This document shows, in pieces, positions 30,654-42,881 of a DNA stretch of 64,000 nt (position 1 is its first letter; every line of letters starts with the position of its first letter). The notes under the pieces are model-generated. The model was given only the letters and a program-made list of their open reading frames with translations, made no database searches and had not been told where the DNA came from. Both the position numbers and the translations under genes were made by a program. Source of the stretch: Stropharia rugosoannulata (lineage: Eukaryota; Basidiomycota; Agaricomycetes; Agaricales; Strophariaceae); contig JANCIK010000001.1 in the NCBI GenBank assembly GCA_028532985.1, forward strand, positions 1,612,001-1,676,000, in the 5' to 3' direction.

Positions 30654-31691
30654 ATGGAGAACGCCCCGGAGCGAGATCAGCACTCGCTCTTCCCCGCCTT
30701 CTTCGACCGCTACCCGCACGACATCTTCCCGGCCCACACTCCCCCGCCCCAGCACGACCGCACCCTCCACCACCCCTCCCACCAACAGCCCCCGCCCGCC
30801 ATCGACGACGAGCCACTCTACGTAAACGCAAAGCAGTACTTCCGCATCCTCAAGCGCCGCGTCGCCCGCACCCGCCTCGAGGAGGTCCATCGTCTCTCCC
30901 GCCAGCGCAAGCCCTATCTCCATGAGTCCCGCCACAAGCACGCCATGCGCCGCCCCCGTGGCCCTGGCGGCCGCTTCCTCACCGCAGAGGAGATCGCTGC
31001 CAAGGCTCAGGACGACGCCGCTGCCGCAGGGCCCAGCACCCATGACCCTGACCACGACATGATCGACGACGACAACGATATGCCAGATGACCAATCCCCG
31101 GTGCCCTCTCCCCCGCCCCCGGCCCCCGCTGCTGTCCAGCCCCCGCCCCACAGCGTCCTGCCCGCGCAAACCATGTTCAACATGCCCTTTCAGCGCCCCT
31201 TCATCCCCACCCCACCCCCCGTCCAACAGCGCCTCACCCCGCCGGACTACCCACCCCTGCAGCAGCACGACCACCAGATCATGGGCCGCCACCAGCTCGG
31301 CCATCAGCAGCAGCAGCAACAACAACAACAGCAGCAGCAGCAGCAGCAGCAACAGCAACAGCAGCACCCCCAGCACCAGCACCAGCAGCAACAGCATGGC
31401 CACCACGGCCAGCCCCACGCCCGCCATCCGTCCCAGCAGCAGGCCCAAGCGCAGGCACAGGCACAGGCACAGGCCCACCATCTCTCAAAGGGCACCCTCA
31501 ACTCGGCTCCCATTACTCTCAGCTCGCCCTACCCGCCTGCACCCATGCACCACGTTCCTCACCCGCACGCCCATGCGCGTCATCACCACTCCCATTCAAA
31601 TTTCAACTATACCATCTACCCCGAACTCGATCTCCAGCGCCGCACTGACGACCTCATCCAGTTCGGCGCAGGCGGTCCGACCAATCCTTGA
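30654..31691 (+). CDS. HAP2: CCAAT-binding factor subunit HAP2 / NF-YA
   Basis: A single exon of 345 residues. The core is complete: the subunit-association helix [20 protein letters not shown] and the DNA-recognition segment [20 protein letters not shown], ending GGRF. In the usual YVNAKQYHRI the His is replaced by Phe here. Hap2 joins the Hap3/Hap5 histone-fold pair and reads the CCAAT box in the nucleus. The C-terminal half is Pro-, His- and Gln-rich, with 20 uninterrupted Gln (31305-31364) and an Ala-Gln repeat (about 31439-31474), as in glutamine-rich activation domains. The ATG at 30654 is chosen because the conserved frame has none upstream. An out-of-frame ATG at 30616 would interfere if transcripts start in the LTR. 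Confidence 0.96.
   Translation: MENAPERDQHSLFPAFFDRYPHDIFPAHTPPPQHDRTLHHPSHQQPPPAIDDEPLYVNAKQYFRILKRRVARTRLEEVHRLSRQRKPYLHESRHKHAMRRPRGPGGRFLTAEEIAAKAQDDAAAAGPSTHDPDHDMIDDDNDMPDDQSPVPSPPPPAPAAVQPPPHSVLPAQTMFNMPFQRPFIPTPPPVQQRLTPPDYPPLQQHDHQIMGRHQLGHQQQQQQQQQQQQQQQQQQQQHPQHQHQQQQHGHHGQPHARHPSQQQAQAQAQAQAQAHHLSKGTLNSAPITLSSPYPPAPMHHVPHPHAHARHHHSHSNFNYTIYPELDLQRRTDDLIQFGAGGPTNP
31305..31364 (+). repeat. CAG/CAA glutamine repeat in HAP2
   Basis: Twenty Gln codons, a mixture of CAG and CAA. Such a run is likely to vary in length between strains. Confidence 0.9.
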
Positions 31692-32658
31692 CCACCTTTT
31701 ACTTACCTTTATTCTTTTACCCATACTTACTTACCCTGTCCTTGGATTCGATTCCTGGCAACTGATCTTATATACGATATATCCCATTGTCAATTGCAAC
31801 AGAGAACGCTATGTACAAAACAAAGCGAGCTGCGATTCCTACTCTAGTTAGTCGAGCCTGTACTTAACAAGGTCATTGCGCATTTAACGCCCTGTTGTAA
31901 ATGGGTCGCAGCTAATTTATGACAGGATGTAATGCAAAAAATTGAAGCGTATAGATGATGGATTCTTTTGACGGACTCAGTCCCTGCGCTCTCCTGCGCT
32001 CTGCCTGGGTGTAAGGACAACGTCCTTACATCGATCTCTTGGGGTTTGTCACCTGACGCGTCCTATAAGACGCGTCCCTTCTCGCTTCGTCCTTCAGACC
32101 TTTTCTTGGCTCTCACATCCATCCTGTCGTCGTCGTTCTCCTGTCGTAGCCTACGAAGTCCCGAATACACACGCATTCTGTTTCCGTTTGTGTGATTCGT
32201 GGGCCTTCTCTTCTCCTCTCAGTGTTTGCCGCACGGCGGCTTTCCACTGGGCCATGTTTAGCTCCGTAAACCATCACATGATTTTTAATGCGCCAGGATC
32301 CAACCACTACTTGAAGTTTCAGGCCTCAGGCCTCAGGTTTGCTTCAGGCGCTTACACGACCAAAATGGACGAACCTTGGACTGTTCGTTATTAAATCCTC
32401 GTGCCAACCACGTCCAGTCACTTAATCATAAGAGCATGCAAGTTATCCCTATATTTCAACTCTTAACGTGCCAGCTAGCTCAGCAGCCGTCAGAAATACC
32501 CACTGCTTCGAAGGCTCAGCATGCGAAATGACTTTGAGGTTTATTCTTGTCAATAATGCATCAGTCATTGTTCTGTGCTGCCGTGCACACTTGTCAGGCA
32601 ACATACACAGGACCTCGCAGGACCGACTGGGCACGCACCTCTGACCTACACCGCCAGT
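31692..32658. other. Intergenic between HAP2 and the first HeLo/TPR copy
   Basis: No gene is seen. It contains a perfect 9-bp inverted repeat with a 3-base loop at 32010-32030 and a short GCCTCAG tandem near 32321-32338. Confidence 0.5.
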
Positions 32659-35600
32659 ATGGCAGCACTAGCAACAACTCTAGCTGTTTTGAGCTTGGCT
32701 ACGGCAGTTAAAGGCACTGTGGAAGTCGTTCGGCAGATTCGGGACGCTTTCAAGCAGGTCTGTAAAAGTGTTCTTTTCGGGCGACCCTATAGGGACTGAT
32801 TATCTTTACGTTCAACGTAGGTTCCCGAGAACTACAGAACCGTAAGGAAAATGTCTGAGGATATACTACGATTTGCAGAAGATATCAAAATGTTGTACGA
32901 GGAAGAGGATGTGTTTGAAAGAAAGTCATGCTTTAAAAAGTCACTTGAGGACCTCCCTCGGTGCGTATTTTCCATGCTTTATGGGTTTCCAATCGTGTAC
33001 TGATGTCCCGATTCTCAAATTAGTGAAATGAATAACGTAGATGCACAATGCTCCAAATTGGTACCTCCGCTTTCCGTGAAGAAAAAGGACCGGTTTAGAA
33101 TTGCATTCTATGCATTTTGGAACCGAGAGAAAGTGAAGAGCCTTGTCTCCGAGCTGAAGGATCAGACTACCCTTTGTTAAAATCAGTTCTTGGTATGCTA
33201 ATTCAGTTCTATCGACCTCCCTGAACTTCAAATTTAATCGCTCTGCAGGTAGCCTCCAGCATTCAAATACAAGCCAATGTCGATCGTATCACTCAAAACG
33301 TCCAGTCATTCTCTAGCAGTCTTGTTTCTTCGACTTCGACTTCTCATGCGCAACTCATTCAATTCATGCAATCTTACTCATTCCCAGTAACATGGATGCG
33401 CGGTACCTTTCCCGAACATGAACTGCGCCATCAATATATCACTATGGAAGCAGGACTCTGCAGGCAAATGTTAGAAACATTTATGTCCAAGTGTTTCCAA
33501 ACGTCATCTTTATCCTTGGAGGTTGACTCGATACCAAAGTTATACTGGTTGCTGTCTGAACGCCCAGTCACGAAACAGGAATATTACGATCAAGTGGCCC
33601 AGGAAATACTAACAGTTCGAAACATGCTTCGCAATGCAAAGCCAGCAGATTTTCTCGACATCATCGATCAGGCGCAATGCGTTGCTTCGGCTTTGTGCAA
33701 CTGTGGAATGTTTCATGAAGCGACAATAGCTATGGAATGGGTGACCCGGACTTGGAGGCAGATAACATCCACATTCCCGTCAATCCAGGCAAAATGCTAT
33801 CTGGTGCAGTGCTTGAGTTTAAATGCCCGGTATCTCCGTAGAATCGGTGAATTCAACAAAGCCTTCGATCATGCTAAAGAAGGAATGAACATTTCTCATA
33901 GTCTTATCCTGCAGAATCTATCTTCACCTTGGCTTTTGAAAATCATGGCTGATATCACTTGGGAATATGCTTACACAGGTGACAACTTCAAGGAACTTGC
34001 TGGTCATGCTTTTGAATCTGCGAAACAGAGTGTTATCGACATATGTTCCTCGTTACTGGCCAGAAAGTTGGTTGATCTACGCTCGTCCTCATTCTTAACC
34101 GATATTACTCTGGCCATGGAAAGGGCTAATCCTGTCGATCGACTTCATTTTTCACAACATCTGTCAGGCCTTTTATATCTCTATAGAGATTTTAATCATG
34201 ATCAAACGTCTGTTTTTTATCTGAACATTCTACGTCTACTTATGCGTTTCTATCCGGACTCAAAATTCCTTCTTAACCGTGCCGCCTTTTTCCTGGAGAA
34301 AATGTGTAACGGTTTGTGGTTAAGCTCATACTCAGGATCATATATCAAAGAACGTATCCACATATACCGTCAACTTCTTCAAGGCAGTCAATCATCACGT
34401 TACATTTTACCGCTCTCCAAGGCACTATTATATTATTACCACTCATTGTCAACTTCGAAGATGCGGGAACGTAACGATGTGTTGCAGGAAATCACTAGTC
34501 TCTTTGAAGCAGCATCGCAAAAATATTTTGCTATGAGTTTACCATCTGAAACAGAAGGGAACTATTACTTACACGTCGCGAAGGTGTATATGGACCTGGG
34601 ACGTTGGCAACATGCCATTCACGCAGCTCAAAATGCCGCAATTCAATATGCTGGATTGCAATGCATCGACAAAGGTCGGGATCCATCAAAGCAACTAGCA
34701 TCGCTCGAAATGCTTTGCAGGCTTTACTATAAATCTGGCCAGTATCAATCTGTACTTCTGGAAGCGCGCAAGGCTTTCATCGCTATAGAAAATTTAATAG
34801 GCGGCAATCCTGAAATCGATATCATCACTGTGTCACGTCACCTCAGGAATTTGTTAAATGTGATAAAAAATCTTTCCCGAGGGCCCACTTTTGGCACTGT
34901 TACGAAGACTGAGTCACCGTCGGTCAAGCACTTCGCAATTTTGTTCGAGGCTCAACTGACCAATCCAATTGTTTTGCGTGTTTACGTCCTGGAGCTTTTG
35001 CATGAGCTAGAACTTTCAATCCCCTGCAGGATGGAGAGACAACATTCAATAGAACATGCCATTTGTCTGGTGGATAGGCTAATACATTATCCCGACATGC
35101 ACAATCTGAAAAGAAAGCTCATCGAGTCCCAAATTGATATCCTTTTGCTAAACTGCAGGTTTCACGAAGCTTTGCAACATTCTCGAGACGCTGCAACAAT
35201 GTACTCAGAAGGAGCAGGTGTATCGGACAATCAACTTATTGCGTATAATCTGAGTTTGTTTTGGTCTCAAATATACGCCCATGTTCCATGCGAAGCAATT
35301 GATGTGGTTTACAGTCTCGAACTGGATCCATGGAACCTGCTGTCCCACTGGAAGGTGCTTTCGCATCTTGAAATGCTAACAATTGCTCTATTCGACGCTG
35401 GAAAAGTGGAAGAGGGTTTAGCTTGTGTACTTAAAGCTCTCGACAAAGAAGACGAAGATACTACGGACGAAGTTGAGCACGAGGATACTTGTACGGACCC
35501 CGACCTTTTAATGTGGCTAGCCTCACAGCTATTTTTTGCAACTAAAAATTACAATGAAGCCGGACGCGTCTTTAATGAAATTCTGGACTCGGACTCAACG

Positions 35601-35939
35601 GATATCCGATACTATGGATACAGCAAACATGATCTTTTACTATGTCTCCAGAACCTAGACAAACTTCTCTTTGCAGGGTTGATGTTCTGTTACTCGGGAG
35701 ATCACGAAAAAGGCCGTGAAGCTTTGTCAATGTTTGCTGAACATATAAACGACATTATTTATTATGATGCCTCACCATCTAGTATAATTCCTATTGTCCG
35801 CGATGCATTAGAAGCAGAGAAAAAGCGGGGCAAGTGGAAGTTGATACAAGCAGCGGCGGAATCAGCTCTCCAATGCGACCACATGAAGCTAGTGATCAAT
35901 GGAAGCTGGGCGGAGATAGTATCACCTTTGCTTCAGTGA
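32659..35939 (+). pseudogene. HeLo-like/TPR protein, copy A, with in-frame stop
   Basis: Exons 32659-32757, 32821-32960, 33024-33192, 33249-35939 match copy B exon for exon and sum to 1033 codons in phase, but TAA at 33178-33180 replaces the Tyr codon of copy B (RCYNQFL). The N-terminal ~150 residues are four helices: LAVLSLATAVKGTVEVVRQI, then a helical middle, then FYAFWNREKVKSLVSELK and an IQANVDRI end. They resemble the HeLo-like/MLKL-type four-helix domains of fungal cell-death proteins (inference). The rest is all-helical with TPR-like units such as YYLHVAKVYMDLGRWQHAIH and SLEMLCRLYYKSGQYQSVLL. It ends with the family signature KKRGKWKLIQ. After the stop, 890 codons remain open, so the lesion is recent or the 33366 ATG gives a TPR-only protein. 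Confidence 0.8.
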
Positions 35940-37198
35940 ATACTCCTCTGATGCGCGTGCTGTGGGTATTCGGTGTGGATCTGAAGCCTGAACAGTCGCA
36001 CTTGGTACTGCGAAGAGCGCCGGTGACATTCAAGATCAGTTCACGACGTACGGTTAACAAGTTGGGGTGGGACGTTTCGGCACATTCGGAAAGTGCATAG
36101 AGGACGTTCGTTAAGGACTATGACTGCACATGAAAGAGCAGAGTATTCCGTGTTCATCATTACTGTCGACATAGAACAGCTGATAAAGGCTCCTACGATG
36201 AGGCATTAATCACTGTTTTTATGAGGGAAAACAGCGCATAAAAACACGAATGGGTACCGATACGGAGAAGCAACACTGAAAGGCTAGAGCATGGCAAAGA
36301 CCTAGCAGGCAAGTATTTGGTACCGAAGCCGAATGTTCGCGTGTAGGAAAGGTTGAGCAGGGATGTCGCAAAAAATGAAAAAGCATCCCAAGTTGTTCAC
36401 TAAGATAAACCATTCGATCAAGACCTGCACGAAAGGAGATGAAATGAGAGGGATATCAAGAGACATGCGAATGGCATAGCAATAGCACACTGATAGTCAT
36501 TTGCTTGAGATTTTCTCAGTGTATGCAAAAAGTATGCGAGTCACAGACTGACCACCATTGAGGATTGTTGCCGAAGGGAGCCTTAAGTATTAGAGAAATT
36601 GAGTAACATAATAGTCATGAACGAAGGAACAAATACTTAGTATTGGAGTGACGTAATGAAGTGCGCGCACGTGCGGCTCCAGAAACTTCGCGGCGGAGCG
36701 AGACGTCCAAAAGAGGAATATTATTCGAGCCACAAACACCAACACCGACGCCAACGACGTTCGGGTATTCATTCACCTCCCGTCCCCTCCTGCAAACACG
36801 TATGTACGCTGCTCCACACCGGGTTCTGAAGAGCATTTACTGAGCCGTAAAGTACAGACACTGCTGCAATTTAGTACCTCAAACATACCTGCGACCCGAG
36901 TTCTCAGGTTTTTGTGTTCGATTCGTATTGAAGGACCAGACTTTGATTGAACGGCTACGTGCGGTACACACAGCTCGGTGCTTAGCTACCTCCATCATCC
37001 GCCACGACTCCAAACGCGAAACTCAACACCCTGGGCGGTGACAGCCCGCTTGCTTCAGATCAGACATCGCCTCCCGCTCCTACCTATAACTCATTGCCAC
37101 CCGATTCGTCCAGCCCCGTTTCACCCACCGTTACGCAGCCGCTCGAAGCTGCACCCACCACCACCAGAAGTACCACAACCAGCAGAACACAACCAGAA
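35940..37198. other. Intergenic region after copy A
   Basis: Several short open frames occur on both strands, but none carries a motif or a splice-consistent continuation. The frame at 36978-37508 is a shadow of the next gene. Confidence 0.45.
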
Positions 37199-38299
37199 AT
37201 GGCATCGTGCCAGACATGGACGCCGTCCTCGCATATCCGGCACCCGTGGTTCGACGCCCCCATCGCAAAGCGGAAACACCGCGACACGCTCGAGCCAGGC
37301 GAGGCGGACGCAGACGCGTCCTCGTCGTCGTCGCCTTCGCATCATTCCCACTCGTCGTCTCTCAGTCCACCAACGTTCGCGTCGCCCTCACCCATCCCTT
37401 TTGGCCTCCGGACCGCGCGCCCACCGCCCGCAAAGCGGAGGAGATGCAGCCCGATTGAGAATGGGCTGGCGCAGCTGTCGCTGGATCCCACCACGACCTC
37501 ACCGGTGACGCCGCAGGCGCCAATGCCGGCTTTCCTGGCGGACCCAGGGGACGCATATCCGCAGGTGCAGGAGCTGCCGACGACATCAACACCAGGCATG
37601 TTCGTGCCCACGGCCGCGCCCATGTCTGTGTCTATGCCCATGGCGGCACAGAGCACACCGTCGACAATGGACCTAGACGTGGACATGCCGCCATTTAACC
37701 CGTCCAACTTGCCCTCGACGGCATACACCGTAGAAGAGCCCGCGTCATTCCCTCTGCAGCCAGCGCCTGCGCTTCCGGATGTGTCGATGCGGCCCCCGCC
37801 CGCGTGGTACGAGCCCGCTCCCGATCGTGCGTCTTTTCCCTACTCGCTGACCGCGCCGATCGGCGCGCGCACGGAGCTCCCGCTGACGGCCCTTGTTTCT
37901 TCCTTTGATTCTGTACCCACAGGCATCGTTATCACTGACCTTGACGCGTTCTCGCGGGAAGACGAAGAGGAGGAGGACGAGGAGGAAAGGAGGAGGAGGG
38001 GCAGCCCAGACAGCTCGTCTGCTTCTGCATCAACAGATGAGGAGGGTGTTGGAGGTGTGAAGGTGAACGAGGCGCTGTTGGCGCGGATACGAGCGGGGAG
38101 GAAGGTTGGTGGGGTAGCCCCGCCGAAGAATCAAAACACGAGTCAGGCGCTTGTGCTGTTCAGGCCCTTGCCACTGACGACCTTCGAGAAAGAAAAGGCA
38201 GAGGAGAAGGCGGCTGTTCCAAGTCAGCAACTACAGCAGCCACCAATTGAAGTAGAGGGTGGGAGTGCGGACGATGATGCCATGGATGTCGAGCCTTGA
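37199..38299 (+). CDS. Basidiomycete-type hypothetical protein, low complexity, probably nuclear
   Basis: A single exon of 366 residues from the ATG at 37199. The composition is Pro/Ser/Thr-rich with basic clusters that could be nuclear signals (AKRKHR, PPPAKRRR). An acidic run (EDEEEEDEEERRRR) follows GIVITDLDAF. Near the C-terminus is VNEALLARIRAGRKV and a short conserved-looking ALVLFRPLPL. I recognise no domain. The frame shows GC-rich third positions like the neighbouring housekeeping genes, which supports it as real. It lies between the two HeLo/TPR copies but shares nothing with them, so it is probably a passenger. Confidence 0.7.
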   Translation: MASCQTWTPSSHIRHPWFDAPIAKRKHRDTLEPGEADADASSSSSPSHHSHSSSLSPPTFASPSPIPFGLRTARPPPAKRRRCSPIENGLAQLSLDPTTTSPVTPQAPMPAFLADPGDAYPQVQELPTTSTPGMFVPTAAPMSVSMPMAAQSTPSTMDLDVDMPPFNPSNLPSTAYTVEEPASFPLQPAPALPDVSMRPPPAWYEPAPDRASFPYSLTAPIGARTELPLTALVSSFDSVPTGIVITDLDAFSREDEEEEDEEERRRRGSPDSSSASASTDEEGVGGVKVNEALLARIRAGRKVGGVAPPKNQNTSQALVLFRPLPLTTFEKEKAEEKAAVPSQQLQQPPIEVEGGSADDDAMDVEP

Positions 38300-38633
38300 G
38301 GTCACTAAGCTTGGTTAAAGCTGAATTGTTAACGGCTAATTAGTGTGTGATTTGCTCTGCCTTGTGTCTGTCTGTCTGTTTTGTACATCGAATTCTTGCT
38401 TGCAATTGAAATTGGGATTTGGGTAACGACATCATATAAGTCTCAAGTCTAGCTACTATAATTTGAATACAAGGCGGAGTAGGTCAAGTACGAGGAGTAT
38501 CCAAGGCTTGGACTAACATACCTGCAGTAAATATGTTTCTAGTCCACTGTCCGGATGGAGCAGCGCATAAGTATTTCGCGACGAGCACAATTCTGATATC
38601 TCCAGCTGCATAGTTATACACATTAGAGATTAA
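38300..38633. other. Spacer between convergent 3' ends
   Basis: A short, AT-rich spacer between the hypothetical gene (+) and HeLo/TPR copy B (-). Nothing else is seen. Confidence 0.5.
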
Positions 38634-41600
38634 TCAAAGGTGAGGTGCTGCTATCTCGACCCAGCTTCCGTTGAGCACAAGTTTCATGTGGTCGCACTGA
38701 AGAGCTGCTTCCGCAGACTCCTGGATGAGCTTCCACTTGCCCCTCTTCTTCTCTGCATTCAATCCACGACGGATAAATGGGATGATGGTCAGCCCCGAAG
38801 CAGAAATCATGTCCTTTATATACCTTGCAAATGCCGACAGTGCTTCGCGACCCTTTTCATGGTCGCCGGAACAACAGAACAGCAACCCGGCAAAAAGAAT
38901 CTGGCTGAGCTCCTCGATACTATATATACTATTCCAGGACTTTCTGTCGTTGAAGTTGATCACGGTGCGTATTGGCTCTTGCCCTGCGACTTCGCCGTCG
39001 ACGATGCGGCCAGCGTCAGAGTAATTTTTCATAACAAAATATAGCTGTGACGCCAGCCACAAGTAACTTGGCACTTTGGTCTCGTCATCCTCTTTGCCAA
39101 TGGCTTCCTGTATGCGAGACAATCCCTCTTCCACTTTTCCAGCATCGAAAAGGGCTATTACTAGCAGTCTCCGCGGGTATGTCCGTTTTTGATTCAATGG
39201 ATCCAGGGCAATTGCCTCTGGTGGATTATAGACGTATATTTGATACCAGAATAGCGCTTGACTATGCCAGTCACTCAACTTATGTTCCAATGCTCCCGAC
39301 CCTTTTGAATAAATTGTTGTAAAGTCTTGAAGATGTTGCAGAAAAGTTTCCTGGAAATTGTAGTGGTAGAAAAGAATGTCGATGTGGCGTTGCGTGAGTT
39401 TCACTTTCAGATCTCGCATGTCAGGATGGTGTATCAGCTCGTCCACCAAGTAGATAGCATGAGTTATAGAATCTGGCGCATCCAATTGATCTGACCATTC
39501 AACTAGCGGCAAAGCGAGAAGGCTCTTGGCGTAGACGTACAAGCCGGTTGGAGTGGCCAATTCTGACTCGAACAAAATTGTAATATTCTTGAAGGAAGGA
39601 GAGGCCTTTGTGACCATGCCAGAGACGGCTCTAAGATTTTTTAACGTGGTGAAAATCTTGCTAAGTGGATGATAGATATTGTCCGTAATGATTTCAGAGT
39701 TTCTGGCTGTTAAAATTTCTACAATGGAAAAAGCCTTGCGCCCTTCCAAAAGTGCAGACTGATACTGGCCAGAGTCATAGAAAAGCCTGCACAGCATTTC
39801 TAGCGATTTTAGATGCTTTACTGGATCCCAATCCCTGTCGATGATCTGCAAACCAGAATATTGAGTTGCGGCATTCCGGGTTGCATGAATGGCATCTTGC
39901 CAACGTCCCAGTTTGTCGTACACCTCCGCAATGTGTAAGTAATAATCGCCTTCCGTTATAGATGGTAAACTCATAACAAAATATGTTTGCGAGGCTGTTT
40001 TGGAAAGATTAGTGACTTCATGCAGTATAACTTCAGATTCACGATGCCTCTCCACGGATGACAGCAAGTTGCTGTATGATAATAGTGCCTCGGAAAGTGG
40101 TAGTATATAACGCGATGATTTACTGAGCTGAAAAAGTCGGCGGTATATGTTGACACATTCCTTGGCATATTCCACACGAGCCAGGACAGGTTCACAGCTG
40201 TCGGAGTACAATCCACGTAGGAAAAAGGTGGCATACCGAAGGATACGTGCTGAGTCGGGATAGAGGGGCAAAAGTAGACGTACAATGTCCATAGCACGCC
40301 TCCGTATATGAGCATCGTTATACCCAGATGTTTCATAGACACATTTAAGGCTATTTAAAAGACCATACAAAAAGCCTGATAAGTCCTGTTTGTGGTCGGG
40401 ATTGACGTTTGCAGCGTCCATGATATTGGTTAAAGCCGAGAATGAATGTAAATCAATTGACTTTCCTGCTGGCAATAAGGAGCAGCTATCGATGATACTT
40501 TGTTCAGCAAGTTGAACGGCACGACAAGCAAGTTCGATGCAACTTGAACTTCCGCTTTGTCTAGTCATTTGAGTAGCTAGCCGCGACTGTATTACGGTAA
40601 GATCAGCCATAACCGCCAAAATCGGAGGTGAAGATTGGTTTTTCAGGATAAGACTTTCAGCCAGGTGAATTCCTTCGTTTACGCAATCCCAGGCTTCGTC
40701 GAATTTGGCAACTGCAATGAGATAAAGCGCGTTTTGTTCCATGCACGCTGCCAAATAGATTATTGCGTCGTTTGACGGTAATATGCAGGTCATATGTCTG
40801 AAAGCCCGGATAGCCCATTCTACAACTGTTGCCGATTCGTGAAATATTCCACAGCGATACAAAGCTAAGGCCACAGAGTAAGCCTGATAGATGATCCCGA
40901 CAAAATCTGCTGGGCTTGCATCGCGAAGCATTCCACGAGCTGAAAATATTTGCTGGACCACCTGTTCATGGTATTCCAGTTCCGAGAATGGGCGGATGCT
41001 CAGTGCCCGGGTGAGTCTTGATATTGAGTCTACTGTCAATGTAGAGGGCGTTTGGAAATACTTGGACATATACGTTTCAGCCATTCGCCTGTATGATCCT
41101 AGTTCCATGGTGATATATTGGCTGCGTAGTTCAGGTTCGGGAATGGTGCCTCGCATCCATGTTACTGGGGGTGAGCAGGATTGCATGAATCGGATGAGTT
41201 GAGTATCGGCAGTCGAAGACACTATGTTAGTGGAGAATGACTGGACAGTTTGAGTGATACGATCAACGTTGGCTTCTATTCGAATGTTTGATGCTACCTG
41301 CAGGTTGAATAAGCTAAATCGGAAGAAAGTTGACTAGTTCAATTCAGCGCACCAGAAATTGATTGTAACAGCGGTCAGTCTGGATTCTCAGTTCGGAGAC
41401 AAGGCTCGTCACTTTCTCTCTGTTCCAAAACGCGTAGAATGCGATTTTAAATCGATCTCGTTTCTTCACGGAACGCGGAGGAACCAATTTAGTGCATTGG
41501 TCTTTCACGTTGTTCATTTCACTGATTCCATACATCAGTATATTGACGGACAACTCAAAAAACGAAAGATGTATGCATACCGAAGGAGGCCCTCAACCGA

Positions 41601-41879
41601 TTTGTTGAAACGCGACTTCCTGTTAAACACATCCTTCTCTTCCTCGTATAATAATTTGATGTCCTCTGCAAATCGGAGTATTTCCTCAGCCATTTCGCTC
41701 GCTTTCCTGTAGTTCTCGGGAACCTGTATTGCTCGAATTAGTCTCTATAATATCTCCCTGAACACTACGCTTTCACGAACCTGCTTGAAGGCGTCCCGAA
41801 TCTGCTGGGCGACTTCCACAAGGTCTTTAACAGCAGTAGCTAAACTAATGACGGCGAGAGGTATTGTTAATGTGGCCAT
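38634..41879 (-). CDS. HeLo-like/TPR protein, copy B, intact
   Basis: Exons 41879-41781, 41723-41581, 41521-41353, 41297-38634 give 1024 residues with exact phase. The N-terminus (IPLAVISLATAVKDLVEVAQ, IRDAFKQVPENYR) begins a four-helix region. It closes with FYAFWNREKVTSLVSELR and CYNQFL, then an amphipathic NIRIEANVDRITQTV. I read this as HeLo-like/MLKL-type, a domain that in fungi can permeabilise membranes during allorecognition cell death; the match is by pattern, not search. The large remainder is helical, with TPR-type repeats (YYLHIAEVYDKLGRWQDAIH, SLEMLCRLFYDSGQYQSALL). No NB-ARC or NACHT is present between them. The end is NAEKKRGKWKLIQ, HMKLVLNGSWVEI. It is tail-to-tail with copy A. 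A role in self/non-self or stress sensing is inference. Confidence 0.78.
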
Positions 41880-42881
41880 GGTTCGTAGTAGGTTGAAGGT
41901 GAGTGGTAAGCTGCAGGTGAATCTCCCGCATGATGCTTGACATCTATGAGCACAGCACATGCACAAACGAAGCAATGACAATCATAAATTACAAAGCTGG
42001 CATAGCCTCTGAACCAGAGTTCTTGTACATGATTTTGTGATCGACTAAGTAGCGCTATCTGTTTGTGTTATGCAGTGAATGTCGTCAGAGATAGCTTGTA
42101 CGCACTGTTAACTACTTAAGTGTTTGGGAGTTCGGAAGACAAGAGAGAAGTTAACGATGAATGGCTGAGGCGCAGGGTCATCCAGTGAGGCTATGTATCT
42201 GTTTTCAGTGATATCCGGTCTCTTCCAAGATTTATCTGCGACCCCGCACTCAAGCCAAATAGGCGCCAGTAGATTCACCTAGACAATGTCCGGACCGGGG
42301 TAAAGAGTAACGCCATGTATATAAGCGCCCGCCTATGTTACAGTTCGCCCAAGCTAGTGGAATTGATGCCAGGCTCACCTCGTCAGGAAAACTGGAATGT
42401 CGGCCTCGGGCCAAGGACGACTCCTATCCCACAGTCATCCATGGGAGCAGCCGCATTAATAGCTCGACCGCATGTGCATGGCTGTGCCCTACGGGCTTAA
42501 GATATCGTGGCGGGTGCTCGGAGAGGAATATCAGGGAATATCACGGGTGGCATCATCTGATTTTCTCAGCATATGTCCGGAACGCGCCAGGGGCAGGGTG
42601 CGCATCCGCTCCGGAGCTCAAGAAGAGAATGGAGAGACCAGAAGGTGTCGAGACCACGGTAGGCCACGGTGTGCGTCTGGACATTGGTGTGGGAAGGCGG
42701 AGGATAAGAGAGGGAATGTGCTGAATATAGGGCTGATGGTGTTAAAAGCGTGGGAGGGACTAATGACGTTGTGACCTGGTTTATATTTAGGACTGTGTAC
42801 CATCAAATTGCTGGATGCACTCTCAGCCTCCGCTGCTGCCTTGTTCTGACACAAACAGCCATCTCCTCCCAGGCCTAGACT
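41880..42881. other. Intergenic between divergent genes
   Basis: Promoter region for copy B (-) and the arrestin gene (+). Open frames here have no motifs and are not called. Confidence 0.5.

Noticed and set aside
30534..31481. Minus-strand 315-codon frame opposite HAP2 with a Leu run
   Set aside because: The Leu run is the antisense of the CAG repeat, and HAP2 on the plus strand is certain.
32010..32030. Perfect 9-bp inverted repeat with 3-base loop
   Set aside because: No T-run, no gene end next to it and no second copy seen. An isolated short palindrome is expected by chance at this scale.
36978..37508. Plus-strand 176-codon frame
   Set aside because: Arg/Pro-rich shadow of the 37199-38299 gene in another frame, a common effect of GC-rich third positions.
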